Shown here one piece after another: positions 31,336-32,258 of a stretch of DNA of 32,258 nucleotides (position 1 is the stretch's first letter; every line of letters starts with the position of its first letter). The notes under the pieces are model-generated. The model saw only the letters and a program-made list of their open reading frames with translations. It was not told the origin of the DNA and made no database searches. The translations under genes and the position numbers were made by a program. The stretch covers positions 1-32,258 of the forward strand of contig WHTB01000017.1 in the NCBI GenBank assembly GCA_009379735.1. Direction: 5' to 3'. Source of the DNA: Propionibacteriales bacterium. GTDB taxonomy: Bacteria > Actinomycetota > Actinomycetes > Propionibacteriales > Nocardioidaceae.

Positions 31336-32258
31336 GTGAACAGGATTCGTACGATGGCCGACCACCTCTCGTCACGGCGCCGTGCCGAGGAGTTCGCGCG
31401 CGCCGTCGACGGGCTGCGGACGACCGGCGACCCGGTCATCGACCCGCTGGTCGAGCTGGCCTCGAGCCTCCGCTCGGTGCCCGAGGTCGAGCCGACGACA
31501 CAGTTCCGGGACAATCTGCGCTCCGGTCTGCTCGAGGCGGCCCGGACCGAGCTGCACGTCCCAGAGCAGCGCGCGCCAGTCCACCGCGGGACGCCGGTCC
31601 GCTCCGTTCGGCAGCGCCGACGCTTGGTGGCCGTCGCCTCCGCGCTAGTGGTCACCGGGGGCCTCTCCGGCGTCGCCGCCGCCAGCCAGCAGTCGCTTCC
31701 GGGCGAGGTGCTGTACCCGGTCAAGCGTGGCTTCGAGCGGGCCCAGGTCGAGCTGGCGACCAGCGAGCGGGCCGAGGCCGGCCGGCTGCTGGCGCAGGCC
31801 AGCACTCGGCTCGACGAGGTCGAGAGCCTGGTGGCCAGCGGCAGCGACGACGCCCAGGTTCGCGGGGCCGTGTCGGAGACGCTCCGTGACTTCTCCGCCA
31901 GCGCCGGGCGCGGTGGCGAGCTGCTGGTCAACACGTACGACTCCAGCGGCAGCTCTGCCGACCTGCTGCAGGTGCGCAGGTTCACCACTGCCGCGGCCGA
32001 CCAGCTGACCGAGCTGGCCCACCAGGTCCCCGGCGATGCCCGCGGCGCCTGGGAGGAGGCGGCCGACGTCGTCGACGCCCTCGACCGGATGGCGGTCGCC
32101 GCGTGCCCGCACTGCACGCCCGGCGTACCGCCGCTCGATCTCGACCTCAACCTGATGTCGCTGCGCCAGGCCACCGACGGTCTGCCGATGCCCGACAGCG
32201 CATCGCCCGACGGTGCGCTCGCCACCCGGGCGCTGCCCCACCTCCCGTCCGGCGACGA
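31336..32258 (+). CDS. Membrane protein with DUF5667-like region, candidate RsbN-type anti-sigma factor (partial)
   Basis: The frame is open from GTG at 31336 to the window edge without a stop, at least 307 residues. The GTG is preceded by GGTGATCC, complementary to the 3' end of 16S rRNA; ATG at 31354 is an alternative. Residues 1-95 are cytoplasmic and charged (SRRRAEEFARAVDGL, TTQFRDNLRSGLLEAARTEL), as expected for a sigma-binding domain. A single helix lies at about 97-116 (LVAVASALVVTGGLSGVAA). LPGEVLYPVKRGFERAQVELA, typical of DUF5667, follows, then helical segments and a CPHC pair. Position after the sigma gene supports an anti-sigma role; binding is inferred. Confidence 0.78.
   Translation, partial: MNRIRTMADHLSSRRRAEEFARAVDGLRTTGDPVIDPLVELASSLRSVPEVEPTTQFRDNLRSGLLEAARTELHVPEQRAPVHRGTPVRSVRQRRRLVAVASALVVTGGLSGVAAASQQSLPGEVLYPVKRGFERAQVELATSERAEAGRLLAQASTRLDEVESLVASGSDDAQVRGAVSETLRDFSASAGRGGELLVNTYDSSGSSADLLQVRRFTTAAADQLTELAHQVPGDARGAWEEAADVVDALDRMAVAACPHCTPGVPPLDLDLNLMSLRQATDGLPMPDSASPDGALATRALPHLPSGD

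Noticed and set aside
31326-31889. Plus-strand frame of 187 residues at the window end
   Set aside because: It is an arginine-rich shadow in a different frame from the DUF5667-like gene and has no recognisable domain.

Overview
The window is a very GC-rich, gene-dense bacterial chromosome segment. Its starts are often GTG, neighbouring genes overlap by ATGA or GTGA, and its -10 boxes have the TANNNT form. Gene content and order point to an actinobacterium, plausibly a relative of Nocardioidaceae or other Propionibacteriales (inference). From memory, hemL-phosphatase-resA-ccdA-resB-ccsB matches the mycobacterial block, and rex-hemA-hemC-hemD-hemB followed by a BldN-type sigma factor resembles Streptomyces. 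The theme is respiratory-chain assembly: menaquinone, haem, cytochrome c maturation, and redox and iron control.

Layout. (1) 95-8720 is a menaquinone cluster: menG (-), menF (+), menE-menC-menD (-) and menA (+). It is split at 5848-7721 by a lower-GC island holding a putative polymorphic nuclease toxin and two tandem immunity-like genes, one of them frameshifted. (2) 8869-11542 holds a threonine/serine dehydratase-like gene, a DUF4229 membrane protein, a Cds1-like cysteine desulfhydrase and a small PLDc_N membrane protein. (3) 11550-17461 is a tight minus-strand operon hemL, histidine phosphatase, resA, ccdA, resB, ccsB. (4) 17683-18978 is a secreted lytic transglycosylase. (5) 19080-24874 is the minus-strand operon rex-hemA-hemC-cobA/hemD-hemB. 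(6) 25085-27260 is efeO-efeB behind an IdeR/DtxR-type iron box. (7) 27375-30246 holds a glutaredoxin-like gene, an acyl-CoA ligase and a HAD phosphatase. (8) 30438 to the window edge holds a BldN-like ECF sigma factor with a long N-terminal extension, then a membrane protein with a DUF5667-like region (candidate anti-sigma) that runs off the window.

Regulation links the parts. Two promoters resemble the reported SigBldN consensus (CGTAAC-N16-CGTTGA). One is exact, upstream of the lytic transglycosylase. One has a 17-base spacer, upstream of the candidate anti-sigma gene. Rex probably represses its own haem operon through an operator overlapping the -35, and the efe genes look iron-repressed.

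All five convergent gene junctions, plus the 3' side of menG, carry an inverted repeat. Two of these belong to one structured repeat family with compensatory base changes. No stretch above 300 bases lacks a gene. No rRNA, tRNA, CRISPR array or insertion sequence was seen.
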